Positions 36,347 through 48,664 of a stretch of 64,000 nucleotides of DNA are shown piece after piece; within the stretch, counting starts at the first letter, position 1, and the number at the start of each line of letters is the position of its first letter. Both the position numbers and the translations under genes were made by a program. The notes under the pieces are model-generated. The model worked only from the letters and a program-made list of their open reading frames with translations. It did not search any database and was not told where the DNA came from. Source of the stretch: Vermamoeba vermiformis. Taxonomy: Eukaryota; Tubulinea; Echinamoebida. The stretch is from NCBI GenBank assembly GCA_045837725.1, contig JBEWZL010000238.1:186001-250000 (forward strand). Reading direction: 5' to 3'.

Positions 36347-39300
36347 ATGGACACCACTACTGTACTCAAATTAAATGGCGAAGGTAATAATCATTAATAG
36401 CGCACAGCGAAATTATCGGTAGATGCCATAATTAATGAAGCACACTGAAATTAATTAAAACAATTCTTGATATGCGCTGCAATCCCTCAGCAATAATCAT
36501 TTATTTGTCTATTAATTTAATTTAATATTTTAATAGCAGTCCAATTTTAAATTTCGGAGCGCAAGATCCACGAGCCAAAATACACATTTAATTAATTAAC
36601 AATTGCCAATAATTTATTTTTAATATTTATAGGCCCTAAGAACACGGGTACACCACCTCCTGTGGCGCCTAAAAAGGTACCAAAGGGGATCTCGCCTGAA
36701 TTAGCTTTATTGCTAGAAGTACCATCGGGAGGCGGCGCAAAAGACAATAGACGCATGTCATTACCACCTTCGATGATTTTACAACAGCAGCAAGCTAATC
36801 AAGCAGCTCAACAACAGACTAGTCCAACAGCTGATCAGCGACAACGCGATATGATCGGACGTTTGATGGCTCTTTCACCGCGTTCCTATTCCGAGCCCAA
36901 TTCTGCCGATAACACGCCTGTCAAGAAGGCCTCGGATACACCCACGCCAGCGCCTTCTCCATCGAAATTTCCTCCTACACAGCCTGGATCAGGTGCGCCA
37001 AAGGTCAATTTCAACGGTGCACCAAAACAACCTGGAATTGGTGTTGTCAATGTCCAACGACAAACCTCTGTTGGTGAGCCATCGAGTGCTGCACCAAAAC
37101 AACCAGGAATTCAACGCCAAATATCTGCTGGCGCCGAGACTCAACCAAATGCCACGGGCCTTAAACCCGTTGGGCACTTGCGTCAGAGTTCAGCAGGCGA
37201 ACCAAAGACACCGGCAATTGTTACCAGCGCTCCTAACGCAGCTCCTAAACAACCAATGATTCAAAAGCAACAATCTGTCGGCGAATCAAAGCCGGCTGTG
37301 TTGACAATGCCTACCGTTGAAGTAAAAATGACCGTCACTGAAGAAGTCAAAAAGTCACCGCGAGAAGAAGTCAAACCAGCTCCACAAACAAACCAAATTA
37401 ATCCTGGTCCCGTTAAGCGTGCGCCAAGTCAAAGTGTGACCGAGCGACCAACGCTTGTTAAGACTGTCAGCGAGCCAAGTAAGCCAAAAGAAGCTCCAGC
37501 TAAACTCGGCTCTGGCCCACCAAAGTTCGGCGGAGCTGCGCCTAAGAAAGAAGGCGTGTTGATTCACGCTAACAGCGAGTCCAAAGCCGCTGCTACACCC
37601 GCTCCAGCACCTCTCAAAACACCAGAAGAAGGTCAACCTAAGATGGGTCCAAAACAACCCGTGCCTGCTGGTGGTCCTAAGCACCCACTGTCAATGAGCC
37701 AGGGAGCCAAAGTTGCGCCAAAGGGCCCGAGTCCCGTTGCTCCTGGCGTGCCTAAGACAGTCGCACCAACAGCTGCACCAACAGCCGCTCCTACTGAAGA
37801 ATTCAAGAGCGTTTCTGAATTAAAGAAACAGGAGGAAGAACGACTTGCTGCTGAGGCCAAGAGAAAGCAAGAAGAAGAAGAGGCACGTAATAGAGCTGCC
37901 GAGGTCAGGAAGAAACAAGAGGAAGAGCGACTAGCCGCTGAAGCCAAGAAAAAGCAAGAGGAAGAACAAGCGCGCAAAGCTGCCGAGCTTAAGAAACAAG
38001 AGGATGAACGACTCGCTGCAGAGGCCAAGCAAAAGCAAGAGGAAGAACGAAAGGCCGCGGAGTTGAAAAAGAAACAGGAAGATGAACAGAGAGCTGCTGA
38101 ATTGAAAAAGAAACAGGAGGAAGACAGACTTGCCGCTGAAGCTAAGAAAAAGCAAGAGGAAGAACAAGCACGCAAAGCTGCCGAGCTTAAGAAACAAGAG
38201 GATGAGCGATTGGCTGCTGAAGCTAAACGCAAACAAGAAGAGGAAGAGGCACGTAAGGCAGCGGATCTGAAGAAAAAACAAGAAGAAGAACGCTTGGCAG
38301 CTGAAGCTAAGAAGCGAAAGGAAGAAGAGGATCGTAAAGCCGCTGAATTGAAGAAACAAGAAGACGATCGATTAGCCGCTGAGGCCAAGAAAAAACAAGA
38401 GGACGAGGAACGCAAAGCTGCCGAGCTCAAGAAGAAACAAGAAGAGGAGCGATTAGCCGCTGAAGCTAAGAAAAAGCAAGAAGAGGACGAGCGTAAGGCT
38501 ACTGAACTCAAGAAGAAACAAGAGGACGAGAGACTTGCTGCTGAGGCTAAAAAGAAGCAAGAAGAGGAACGACTGGCCGCTGAAGCCAAAAAGAAGCAAG
38601 AAGACGAGGAGCGCAAGGCTGCCGAGCTTAAGAAACAAGAGGAAGATCGAAAGGCAGCTGAGGCTAAACAAAAGGAAGAGGACGAGCGCAAGGCTGCAGA
38701 GTTGAAAAAGAAACAAGAAGAAGAGCGATTGGCTGCTGAAGCTAAGAAAAAACAAGAGGAAGAACAAAAGGCCGCTGAATTGAAAAAGAAGCAAGAAGAA
38801 AAGATTGCTGCTGACGCCAAGAAACGAAAGGAGGAAGAAGAGCTCAAGAAGAAACAAGAGGAAGAACAGAAAGCCGCTGAACTCAAAAAGAAGCAAGAAG
38901 ACGAACGACTAGCAGCTGAAGCCAAAAAGAAGCAAGAAGAAGAAAAACTTGCTGCTGAGGCGAAGAAAAAACAAGAAGAGGACGAGCGTAAGGCTGCTGA
39001 ACTCAAGAAGAAACAGGAGGAAGAGAGACTTGCTGCCGAGGCTAAAAAGAAGCAAGAAGAGGAAGAGGCTGCCGCGGCCAAGAAGAAACAAGAAGACGAG
39101 CAAAAGAAGAAAGACGAGGCCGAGAAAGCGGCTGCTGCTGACGCGAACAAACCGGCCGTCTTACCAGCAGTTCCCAAACGAACTTTCCCTCCTAAAACAG
39201 CGACTTCAACTGAAGGTGCCAAGCCCGCTGACTCCACCGAGACAGCCACTGACAAGCCTGCTACTGCGACCTCGGCAGACTCGTCCAACTTACCTGCCGT

Positions 39301-40143
39301 GCCTAAACGTACGTTCCCACCTAAAGTCGAAGGCGCGACTCAACTTCGTCCGTCATCGTCGGATTCGGCCGTCAATATGCCGCCTGTTCCTAAGCGCACT
39401 TTCCCGCCCAAAGGCGACAATAGCGGTGCTCAACCGGATCCGCTCCGTACTTCAGTCGGAAAGCAGCCCTTGCAAATTGGACTTAGAAACAGTGGTGGCA
39501 AAGTACCTGTTATGACACAAGAAGCTCCTGAAGCCACGCCCAAAACGAGCTTGGCGCCTGGCAACAAGAAAAACCATCGCGCTTCTATTAGTGCTATTGC
39601 CTTTGCACAGATGAAAGAGCGCGAAATGTCGTCATCTGATGGCTCTGTAGCACCTCCACGAATCCCTGGCTTGATGCCTTTGCCCGGCCTATCAAAATCA
39701 ACGCCTGTAACTCCGAACGGCGAGGCTGGTGTTCGCAACAGAGCAGCGACTTTGAACTTGAAGATGTTGATGCCTGGTCAGTTGGATAATCACTTCGAAG
39801 AGGCTAAGAAACAAAAACAAGAAACGCCGGACCCAGAAAACGACGGCAAACTCGTGCACGTAAGTACATTTCCTAATAAGGAAATTTCATCATAAATTTT
39901 GTATGACCTGATTCTAATGATTGTATTATTCAGTTGACTGCCCAACGAGTTAAAATTGGAAATAGACGACCTCCTAAGAAGGTAGGTGGTCGACCTGTCT
40001 CTGTTGCTCTCGACAGACCGATCAGTTTCGAATCCGGTGGTTTCTTGGACGACATTGCTCCGTTGAAAGCTAAGGCAGAAAGTAGCGATAGTTTACCTAC
40101 AAATAACAATAACAATAATATGAATAGTATTAGCGAAGAATAA
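36347..40143 (+). CDS. Large ER/K single-alpha-helix protein with CPI motif (actin capping protein regulator)
   Basis: Three exons (36347-36383, 36633-39859, 39934-40143) give 1157 residues. Residues 1-400 are Pro/Ala/Gln-rich and disordered, with four imperfect APKQPxIxxQxSxGE repeats. About 402-849 is a run of KKQEEERxAAEA units, an ER/K-type pattern expected to form a long single alpha helix. Then come three PxVPKRTFPPK repeats (near 857, 898 and 928), good SH3 ligands. Near the C-terminus, residues 1086-1102 fit the capping-protein-interaction consensus LxHxTxxRxKx6P, split by intron 2. CPI motifs (CARMIL, CD2AP, FAM21, CapZIP) bind the F-actin capping protein and weaken its grip on barbed ends. 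The whole architecture suggests an actin scaffold. The tail has an Asn run. The Ser/Leu/Phe-rich open frame on the other strand is a shadow of the repeats. Confidence 0.8.
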
Positions 40144-40217
40144 TATGTATTTATAATATTTATAAAAATTGTACGATATAAACTAACTTATTAACAAAAT
40201 TAGTTAGCTTAACAGAT

Positions 40218-41205
40218 TTATAACAAAGTATCAGATACCGCATCCAAGTCATAGAATTCAGTATCTTGGTTGAACTTGAAGTAATTCGGCTGCTTCTCGA
40301 ACTTGAATCCGTCAATGCTGAATGGATGTTCGTCGTACTGGTCGCGATCGGACTTGTTCTTGAGCTTACGATGGCCGGCTCTTACGAAGGGTATGTTAGG
40401 CGATCTAGCTTTCTTAGCAGGAGGAGCGTATTCGTCATTAATGCCCATCTCGTCGAGATCTTGCTTGAGGGTGTAATTGTCGCGCTGAAGTTCGTTATGC
40501 TCGTCTTGAAGGCCTTCAACTTCGTATTTGAGATATTCTAGTTCCATCTCCATCAAGGTAACTTGCATCATAGTCTTAACGTACTCATCTGGCTCTTCCT
40601 CGATCTCTTTTTTAAGCTTTGTATAGGCGCGTTCAGATTCGCGACGAGTGTATTCGTAGTAGTACTCTTCTTCTTCAAACATCGAGCCAGTAATGCATGA
40701 GCTATATCTCATAGACCTACGTCGTCGGTACTCAACCTCATCATCGTCGTAACTAGATTTCGCTTGTCAGTACGCGATCTGAGATTTGAAATCGAACTTT
40801 GCCTACGAAGGCTAGAGACTTACTTATGGGGTTTGTTTAGTTTCATTCGCCTGTTTCCCACGCTTCTTTGCATTATCTTTTGTTTGGAGTACCGCAAAGT
40901 CGAATCTACCGAAATATTTAGAAATTTGGCTTGGCAGCTTTTTTAAAATTCCAAAATCATGAAATACTTACGCATTGGCATTCTAAATGGATTCATATTG
41001 GCACAATAATCCCTTCTGAATGAGTAGGTAGGCTCAAAACCAAATTTTCGGATGCACTCTGCAAATTGCCGGCAATATGATTAGTACTTTGTAATTAAAA
41101 CTATTCGAAGCTTGGCATATTCATTTGCTTCAATTCTATTAATTTTCTTAAAGGCGATCTGGAAAATTGAGAATTTTAAAAGTACCGCGCACCTGGATCT
41201 GCCAT
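40218..41205 (-). CDS. Coiled-coil protein of unknown function with a basic nuclear-signal-like patch
   Basis: Four exons (41205-41193, 41058-40972, 40905-40824, 40752-40218) give 238 residues. I do not recognise a family. The first exon holds only MADP plus one base. Residues about 85-185 form a heptad-like coiled coil (Tyr/Glu-rich, then LEYLKYEVEGLQDEHNELQ), followed by PPAKKAR, which resembles a nuclear import signal. The C-terminus is aromatic and acidic (SIDGFKFEKQ, FKFNQDTEFYDLD). It is tail-to-tail with the CPI-motif gene, only about 75 bases between the stops. All exon phases agree, so it is a real gene. Confidence 0.65.
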
Positions 41206-41403
41206 TGTTGATTCGTATTCCAGGCTTAAACAGTTTGAAGATCAATTACTAGTACTGTCGGACTGTTTAATGAAGCGAACACAAATGAGACAAACTTTAT
41301 CTATCTTTTTTGACAGAAAAGCCGTACGGATCCAAAAATGGAAAATCACGTGGGAACTTAAGAAAACATTGCACGCTTGAGCATTGATTAATTAAATTTG
41401 ACA

Positions 41404-43146
41404 ATGGCAACAGCAGTGAATAGAAAAATACGGTAGTTAGCATTATTGCGGCAGTTTCAGACGTACTAACAATTTCGATCAGATTTGGCATGGTCGGTGG
41501 AGGGCCACCAAAATGGATTGGAGAAGCCCACCGCAAAGCAGCTTCATTAACGGGAATATTAGAATTAGTTGCAGGATGTTTCTCGTCGAATTACGATAAG
41601 TCATTAGAGCTTAACAAAAAGTATGAGAATATCAGCAAAAATTTCTTTTATTTTCAAAAATTATTAATAGATAAAAACTGAATATAGCGCATTCCATTAC
41701 ATAAGTTAATAATTATGGGATTTTTTCAGACTACAATTAGACCCAAGCAGAATTTACAAAAGTTTTGAAGAGATGGCTGACAAAGAATCTCAAATGCCCG
41801 CTGATAAACGGTAATTTTCGGTTATTGTTAACGCTTAGAATTATGTAGTACTCAGTAATGCCGCAGATTGGATTTTATTGCAGTTGTCACGCCGGATCCA
41901 CTTCATTTCCCTGTCTCAAAATTTTTCATCGAGAAAGGTTTCCACGTCTTATCCGATAAGCCTATGTGAGTTATACTAGCTTATTAAGTAATATGTTAGC
42001 ATAAATTATCGAATACATCTTTATTAATCTCGCAACAAATTTTTGTATTCGGATCGCGCTCGTTAAAAGTTGTAGAAATTGAACTAATATGAAATACTTT
42101 CATAGGACGAGTAACCTTGAAGACGCAAAGCAGCTACATAAATTAGCTAAGCAACACAACGTCTTATTCGGCGTTACATACAACTACACAGGCCACGCTA
42201 TGGTGAAAGAAGCGCGCGAACTGATCAAAAAGGGAGATTTGGGCGAGATTAAAAAAATTGTCGTGGAGTACGTACAGAGCGGCGTTCATGAAACGAGAAA
42301 CTCGAACATTTCAACGTTATTGGGCATCGGAACTCACGCTTATCATCTTATGAATTATATTACTGGTCTGGACGTCGAAGGTACCTCATATTAATTCAAT
42401 TGATAATAATTATCCTTATTTTCCAAATTAGGAAATGAAATTTTTTCCAGTACGCGATCCACTTAATTTCATTTCTAATGTATTTATTCTTAGAATTATG
42501 CGCCGATGTTACCACTTTTACCAAAGGACGCACTGTTGAAGATGATATTAACGTGCTCGTAAAATACAAATCAGATCGCGTTGTGAACGGAACTTTCGTG
42601 ATCTCTCAAGTAATAGTTAAATCAGTATGGTTAAGATAATTATACTGAATAAATAATTATAGGTTTCTACTGGTGAAGTAAACGACTTGTGGATCAGGGT
42701 GTACGGAACTCAAGCGAGCTTAGAATGGAAACAAGAAGATCCGAACTACCTTAGAGTTTTCTCGCGCGAGCATCCCACAAAGGTACGAATACCGTATTAT
42801 AGCATATTATATTGACAGAATTTAACGTGAGTATTTGTCATTGTCTAACTTTTTGTTTGTGGATCAGATCTTGCAACGCGGCAAAGAATATTTGTCCGAA
42901 GTCGCCAAATATAATAGCATGATCCCTGCTGGTCATCCTGAAGGCTATTTAGAAGCATTTTCAAATATTTATCGCAACTTTGCGCAAGCAGTAGCTGCAC
43001 GAGTGGCAGGCAAAGAACCGAATCCGTTAGATCTGGACTTCCCGACCACACTCGACGGCTTGAAGGGCGTATTGTTCCGCGAAAGAGTGTTACAAAGTAG
43101 CAAAAATAAGGCATGGGTGAAAATGAGTTTAGATGAATCGCTGTAA
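41404..43146 (+). CDS. Gfo/Idh/MocA-family NAD(P)-dependent oxidoreductase
   Basis: Eight exons (41404-41432, 41483-41620, 41730-41810, 41867-41965, 42106-42380, 42494-42609, 42663-42782, 42868-43146) give 378 residues. The N-terminal Rossmann fold starts KIRFGMVGGGPPKWIG; the first exon is needed to complete this beta strand, which is why the start is put at 41404 and not at the ATG in the Gly loop. VVTPDPLHF and the SDKPM segment (the family's EKP motif, Lys conserved) follow, then GVTYNYTGHAMVKEAR and the C-terminal substrate domain with GIGTHAYHL. Members act on sugars and cyclitols such as inositol; the substrate here cannot be told. The GxGxxA-type loop reads GGGPPKW, unusual but seen in one bacterial-like branch. 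The divergent minus-strand gene begins about 200 bases upstream. Confidence 0.85.
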
Positions 43147-43444
43147 ACTTTCGAATAAAACTCATTTTAATTCCAATCTGTACTCGAAACTCGTTTTAAT
43201 TCAAGTCAACAACTGAAGTTTATACTGGTTTTTTTTCAAGTGTTCGTACTAGTGCAGATTAAGGAAGATCCTTAGCTTGCCACACGTTCAGTACAATTTG
43301 ACCTTCTTTGTTGTTTTCCACTACTACTAAAACTGTGCAGTCACAGAGAATGTTTTAATTAGGACCAAAAATAGCAAGAAATTTGTAAATATGTGACACT
43401 TGCCAAAATCCGCGGAACATTTGGCAATTACAGTAATACTAATG
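43147..43444. other. Convergent intergenic region
   Basis: About 300 bases between the stops of two convergent genes. It holds the 3' untranslated parts; nothing else recognised. Confidence 0.4.
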
Positions 43445-45950
43445 TTAATTATTGTTATTAACTAATGCAACCGGAGTAGTAGCAATAGACAAGCCACTAG
43501 GAAATACTTTTGCTTCGTCACCTTTCTTTTTGCGGATCAACAAACCAGCGTGAATCTGAAAGAGAGCGAGATTAATCGAGATTGTTCGAGTAGTATTTGT
43601 CTAAATATGCTTACGTAGAACATAAGTGCTCCAACACCTTCGTTGCCAGTCGGGGCAATATCACGTGCGATTTTCTTCGCTTTTTTGATCTGATCTCGTT
43701 TCTCGATCCACTTGACCGACATCGCTTAAAAAGGCAATTGTAAGCATTAAATATATGCATAGTCATATAAGTATTAATTATACCTTCTAGCGGGTCTTTA
43801 GTGAATGCAGCATAACTCTGATTGTTTCTGCTGCCGGAGACAGGTTCCGATGGATCCACCACCCATGTACCGAACTGAGCGTCCGAATCTTCGTCAATAA
43901 ACTCTTCAGCATAGTTCTTATTGGTTTCTTCTCCGCATCCTCCGCACCCTGTGCGTTCTACTTGAATAGGGACTAACATCAAGTCGTATTTGCCGCTTTG
44001 TTTTGCAGCTTGGTAGATCTGCGCATCCAGACCCTGAAAAAATATTAGCTTAATATTCTAACGATTATAATTGGCATAAATACTTTTAATACGGCCGGCA
44101 CGACGTTTGAAATGGCATATTGATAGTCCATCAAATGACCTAAGGTGAAATTTTCTTCGTTTTGTCGGCTATCGAAAATCCTATCAATCTTTTTAACGAT
44201 CTTTGCGTCCCACGAAAGAGATTCCATCGGAATTTCCTGACCAGTGCGTTTCAAGTTATAAATCAAAGTGCATCGGAAACTGCAAACAAAATAAAAAAGT
44301 TAGTCGTCGGATCAAGATCCAGATCCGGATGAAGATCCATTTTTTTTTTTTGACGTACCCTGAGTTTACTTGTTCAACACTATGCTCGCAGCTTGCATAA
44401 AATGCCACCCATGAAGCGCATCCGCGTTCAGGCGTAAAAATCTTCCTGACTCCTTTGTGTGTCACTGTCAACTGACCGCCCCAACAATAATATACTGGCA
44501 ATTGTACGACGAGTGTTGCAAACATATTGGGGTCTATCATTAATATTATATGAGTATAGGTATTAATAGTATAAGTATTGCTTTACCTCGTTGAGTGTCC
44601 ACGTGTGGTTTGAAAAAACTGTCTTTGGGATAATACAAGAATTTGTAAAGTTCCGCCGTGATCTCGGAGTTATTCGGAGATAAATGCTGTCGAATTTCTT
44701 CGAGTAAAGTGCTTTGTCCTGAAGTCGAAAAGAGTTTGTTCCATTCTGCGTTGTTGATCGTGAACCCATCCGGACTGATCTGACGACAATTTCGCACTGA
44801 TTTGTCGATCACTGTTTCGGAGCCTCTTCCGAACGGTGCATCCGTAGTCTAATGAGTAAAATTAATTAATGCAAAGTCGCGCGACGATCAAAATTCTGAG
44901 AATAATTTTTAACGGCAGATCCACCTTCAATAAATGATCTGCTATATCATTGTAAATGGACTTACTAATGCTTTCAGTAATGGTTCGTTATCTTCTTTCA
45001 CTGGAAGTTGCAAAGCTGGTCGTGGTTGTCCAGTCGCCGGATCTATTCCCAAACTGATCTGCGGATCCATTTCAACAGTTCCTTTAACCGTGAACAGTTC
45101 TTCATTATTTAATGCACTATATACCATATAATAAGTATACCGTTTTTATGATAGACCGACGTTTCTGACGGCAAGATCCGAATCCAGATCTCGATCGTGA
45201 AATTTGATTCAAACTTACGCTCGCAAATCTTCGGCTTCAGAGCCTTCCAAAAAAGGCAAGCCATGCGCATCGGTATCGTACATCCGTGTTTGTTCAAACG
45301 GATCGTCGGCACCAGTGGAGTGGTACTCCGGTTTTGCAAGAATAACATTCTCGCCAAAGAAGTGTTGCAATCCTTCGCGGATCTTGTTGGAGATATCGAG
45401 AGCTGCTGTTTTGCCTTTTTTGGTCTTAATAGCGGTACTTGCGAGTGGTTGAGGCAAGCCTGCTTCCTGGGCTTCGATCCGTGCGATCAGATCGGCCTGA
45501 AAAAAAATAAAGGCAGATCCCAAAAAAAATGAAATTTAATTATATTTACCTTATTGCCAGTGACTTTAAGACCTAGTTCTCGGCATTTATTTTTCAATTC
45601 GGCAACGCTACACGCAGCGTATCCAGTTTTTTCTTCTGCAGGACCGCGTTTTCGCTTTAAATTATTTAAAAAATTACTAAAAGCTTAAAAAAATTAATAA
45701 AAGTAATTACCTTGCGGCTACCACCTCCGGAGCTGCGGTAAGCTGATAAAAGTTGATTTATAAAAAATCCTAGAAAAAGTCAATCGATCTATCTTAAACT
45801 AATTATCGATAACGAACTATTTAAGTATTTTTCATTAATTATTAATTGGTTAAATTTTCTAACCGTTAAATGAATCAAACCTGCGAACGGATCTCCACCA
45901 TCGCTGCTATCAAGGCTACTGTCATTGCTGCTGCTATCATCGAACCACAT
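43445..45950 (-). CDS. SAP domain-2OG-Fe(II) dioxygenase fusion protein
   Basis: Eleven exons (45950-45881, 45742-45711, 45654-45550, 45496-45219, 45116-44966, 44848-44587, 44533-44359, 44279-44084, 44033-43784, 43724-43615, 43555-43445) give 579 residues. After a Ser/Asp-rich start and a basic RKRG stretch, about 45-82 is a SAP motif (SVAELKNKCRELGLKVTG...ADLIARI), which binds DNA in many nuclear proteins. About 200-365 is a prolyl-4-hydroxylase-type fold: the iron ligands H294 and D296 in FKPHVDT, the WGGQLTVTHKG strand, the distal iron ligand H350 in CEHSVEQV, and R360 in FRCTLIYNL for 2-oxoglutarate. The C-terminal third is unassigned and has a GCGGCGEE Cys cluster. A SAP-linked dioxygenase suggests a chromatin or DNA-bound substrate; this is inference. 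A broken copy of the last three exons lies at 48665-49164. Confidence 0.82.
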
Positions 45951-46042
45951 ATTTAATAATAATAAATAATCTAATATAAACACTTGTGTTTGTGTTTATT
46001 GTAACTGTTTATGCAACACAGGTGTTTACTAAAAATATTGTG

Positions 46043-47901
46043 TTACAAAGCTTGGTATTGCACGGCGCTGCGCTGACGGTACAAGTAGAAGCCGATAAGT
46101 CCAGCTTCAATGCCAGCAAAACAACCTAAAATAATTGCAAACACACCACCGATACCGATCGAGCTGTTACTGTTTTGTTGGCCAGTAGGAGCAGCAATGC
46201 TCGGAGTAGCGATGATAGGAGTGGGGCCGACGCTAGTAGGGCTGTTACTTGAAGGCTGAGTTTGTTGGACAGGACCGATGCATATGGCCTATAAAACATT
46301 TGAGGTTAGTTGCTCGATCTAGATCTTTGACCTGCAAATAGCACTTACCAAATTAGTTCTGTAATTATCAGCTTGTTTTGGGGGAAACACCGCAACTTGT
46401 TGTGCAGTAATAGCAAGAATTTGTGGACACGTCCATTGCATCCAGGACGAGTAAAAGGTGTCTTTCGTCAGCGCTGCCATGTGCACAGGATTGACGTTAG
46501 GAATGACATCAACAGGAATAAAAGTGGATGTTTCGTATAGGTACGCTTTGGATAGCTCGTGTACATTAATGATGTTCCATTGAGCAGCGGTCATATTGCC
46601 AATTTGATCTCCGGTCAATCGCTCAATGCCCTCTGCTTTGAAAGCAACAAATGCAGCAGGATCGATTTTACCAAAAATAGCGCCACGAATGCCCTGGACG
46701 TTGACAAGTTGCATTTCTTCCAACACAGAACGCGTGAAGTGCTTTGCAAAGTCTGGCTCGTTCTCGTCGAGCAGCAAAATCTTGACCCAATTGACGTAGT
46801 GCAGCTCTTCTTTGACCAGATCCCAAGAGTACATGATACTGCTACCGCTCTTGGCAAAGTGATTATAAAGTTTTTCCTTCATTTTAACCATTTCGAAAGG
46901 AGAATAAGCTGGTTCAAATTAGTACGAGTGCCGCTCGTTATGAAGACGGAGCAATACTTACTTAAAACGTCCGACAATTGCTGCGCGGTCAGTGTATCGA
47001 TTAAACTCTTGCCGTGGAGGAATAACAGCTTATCGAACAGATCCGCCAAAGAGAGCCCATCCCAGGCACTAGATCCAAGGTTGAACAGTTGCTCAAGAGA
47101 AAGTTGCATCCACATAGTAGTGTTTCCATATGCTACTTGCATATAATTTATCGCGTGGATTGCGTCGAGCGTTAGTTGATTGAATTGAGACAACGTGATA
47201 TTTTGGAAGGCGTCATAACTAAGATTCTCGACGCAGTGCGCCTCCATTGCGTGCAACGTTTCGTCCTTCATGGTATGCATTCTATAATCAATAAAGCAGC
47301 AAGCATCACTTGTGAAGCCGCTCATTTGCTCAGGGCTGATAATTGGGAAGATTTCCGACTTAAAGTCTAGCTGGTAGCACTCGAATCCAATCAAACTCTG
47401 GGGAGACAGGAAGGCGAACTGAGCGGGAGTAATTGCTTTAACAAGTGGCTCTGTTAATGCTGATAGGCAGTGAGAGTCAAAGCCTGCGAAGGAAGCAGGC
47501 GGAATTTCGCCGAAGCATTTGGTTGGATTGAAGTTGTTACACAGATCTCCTGGAAGCTTCATTTGGTCGACCGTAAATCCGGCGCATGCTCCTCTCTCGA
47601 ATGCGTGCAATTGCGTTGGCAAGACTTGATGAAAGACGTCGGCAGGAATTTTTTGGACTTGATCCGTTTTCCATCCACGAAAGGCCTTGAAATATTTCTA
47701 AAATTAATTCGAAGCTAAAATAAAATTAGGGCTTTATCTTACGCGAGTAGGAATGGATGTAAATTGCGCAGCGGTAATATTGGTAAATACGTCGGGGCTT
47801 AACTGCCCAAGTTCATGAGGTGTGAGGTTTGCCCAATCAATCTGGCAGCGAGCAGCTCCAATAATTACTGACAATACTATTAAGACGGTGTAGAGCTTCA
47901 T
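46043..47901 (-). CDS. Repeat-rich type I membrane surface protein
   Basis: Four exons (47901-47743, 47697-46962, 46908-46349, 46288-46043) give 566 residues. It starts with a clear signal peptide (MKLYTVLIVLSVIIGAARC). The ectodomain is built of irregular repeats of about 20-25 residues, each with a hydrophobic-Thr/Ser-x-x-Gln-hydrophobic turn, for example ITPAQFAFLSP, ISPEQMSGF, ITLSQFNQLT, LTAQQLSDVL and MTAAQWNIIN, with paired Cys in the first half. A Ser/Pro/Thr stalk leads to one membrane helix (GVFAIILGCFAGIEAGLIGF) and a short tail LYRQRSAVQYQAL. I do not recognise the family. A cell-surface or vacuolar receptor, adhesion or structural role is possible; nothing in the sequence decides. 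Confidence 0.65.
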
Positions 47902-48664
47902 GGCCTTAATTAATGAACAAAGTTAGCGAGGTAGATTCGGTACAAAAAAAAAATAGAGTGCTTGTTTGAGCGCCTTTTACTATTAGAATTAGAAAATGAG
48001 CAAGATAAAACAATGGTACTTACCAACGACTGCTATTGCTCTGCTTGGAAGAGTAGAACAAATATTCCTCATTTTCGCATTTTTTTCTGGCCAAAGCCGG
48101 TAACCTACGCTTAGTCCTGCGCAAGCAAAAATAATACATTCATTGAAGCTAACAATAGTGCGATAATCTCCGGTCAAGCAGACGAGCAAACGTTGGCCAA
48201 AGGTTCGATGCGATCAACAGAAATTTTTAAAAAAGATTTCAAAATACAATTACAACATAATTATTAACAAATTTATGTGAAGCAAATTTCGACAGCCAAG
48301 TAATTTTACCGTAACGTTCAGTAAATCCTGGGATTTGGATTTGCAATTTTGCTTTACGGACGTGAGTTATTAAATCGTCAGTAACAAGAACTACTCGTTC
48401 AAAAATATACAAACCATGTAGAGACGAGGAAGGCAGGGCAGCTCCGAACGCCTGTACGGATCCTTCCGGTCGTCAATCCTCGTCACACCGGTGTCATGCT
48501 CGCTATGGTCAAACGGACTCTTATTGGTGATGAAGCCTAACTTCGTTCTATTTAAACACAACTAGCGCAAGCAATTTTTGTTGCGGGAATTTCAAAGGAG
48601 GCAACACGGAACGCCTTCTTTACATGAATTAGTGCTATATACAGGTGACATACTATCGGTTGAT
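47902..48664. other. Intergenic region upstream of the surface-protein gene
   Basis: About 760 bases. An open frame of 66 codons at 47989-48189 (minus) has no support. The part 48410-48560 is less AT-rich than its surroundings but shows no gene, RNA or repeat that I can identify. Confidence 0.4.

Noticed and set aside
37633-39288. A 551-codon Ser/Phe/Leu/Ala-rich open frame on the minus strand
   Set aside because: It is the mirror of the KKQEEERxAAEA repeats of the plus-strand CPI gene; the low-complexity codons keep the other strand open. No splice structure or domain.
42835-43165. Minus-strand open frame over the last exon of the oxidoreductase
   Set aside because: Shadow of a conserved coding exon whose phase and family match are clear on the plus strand.
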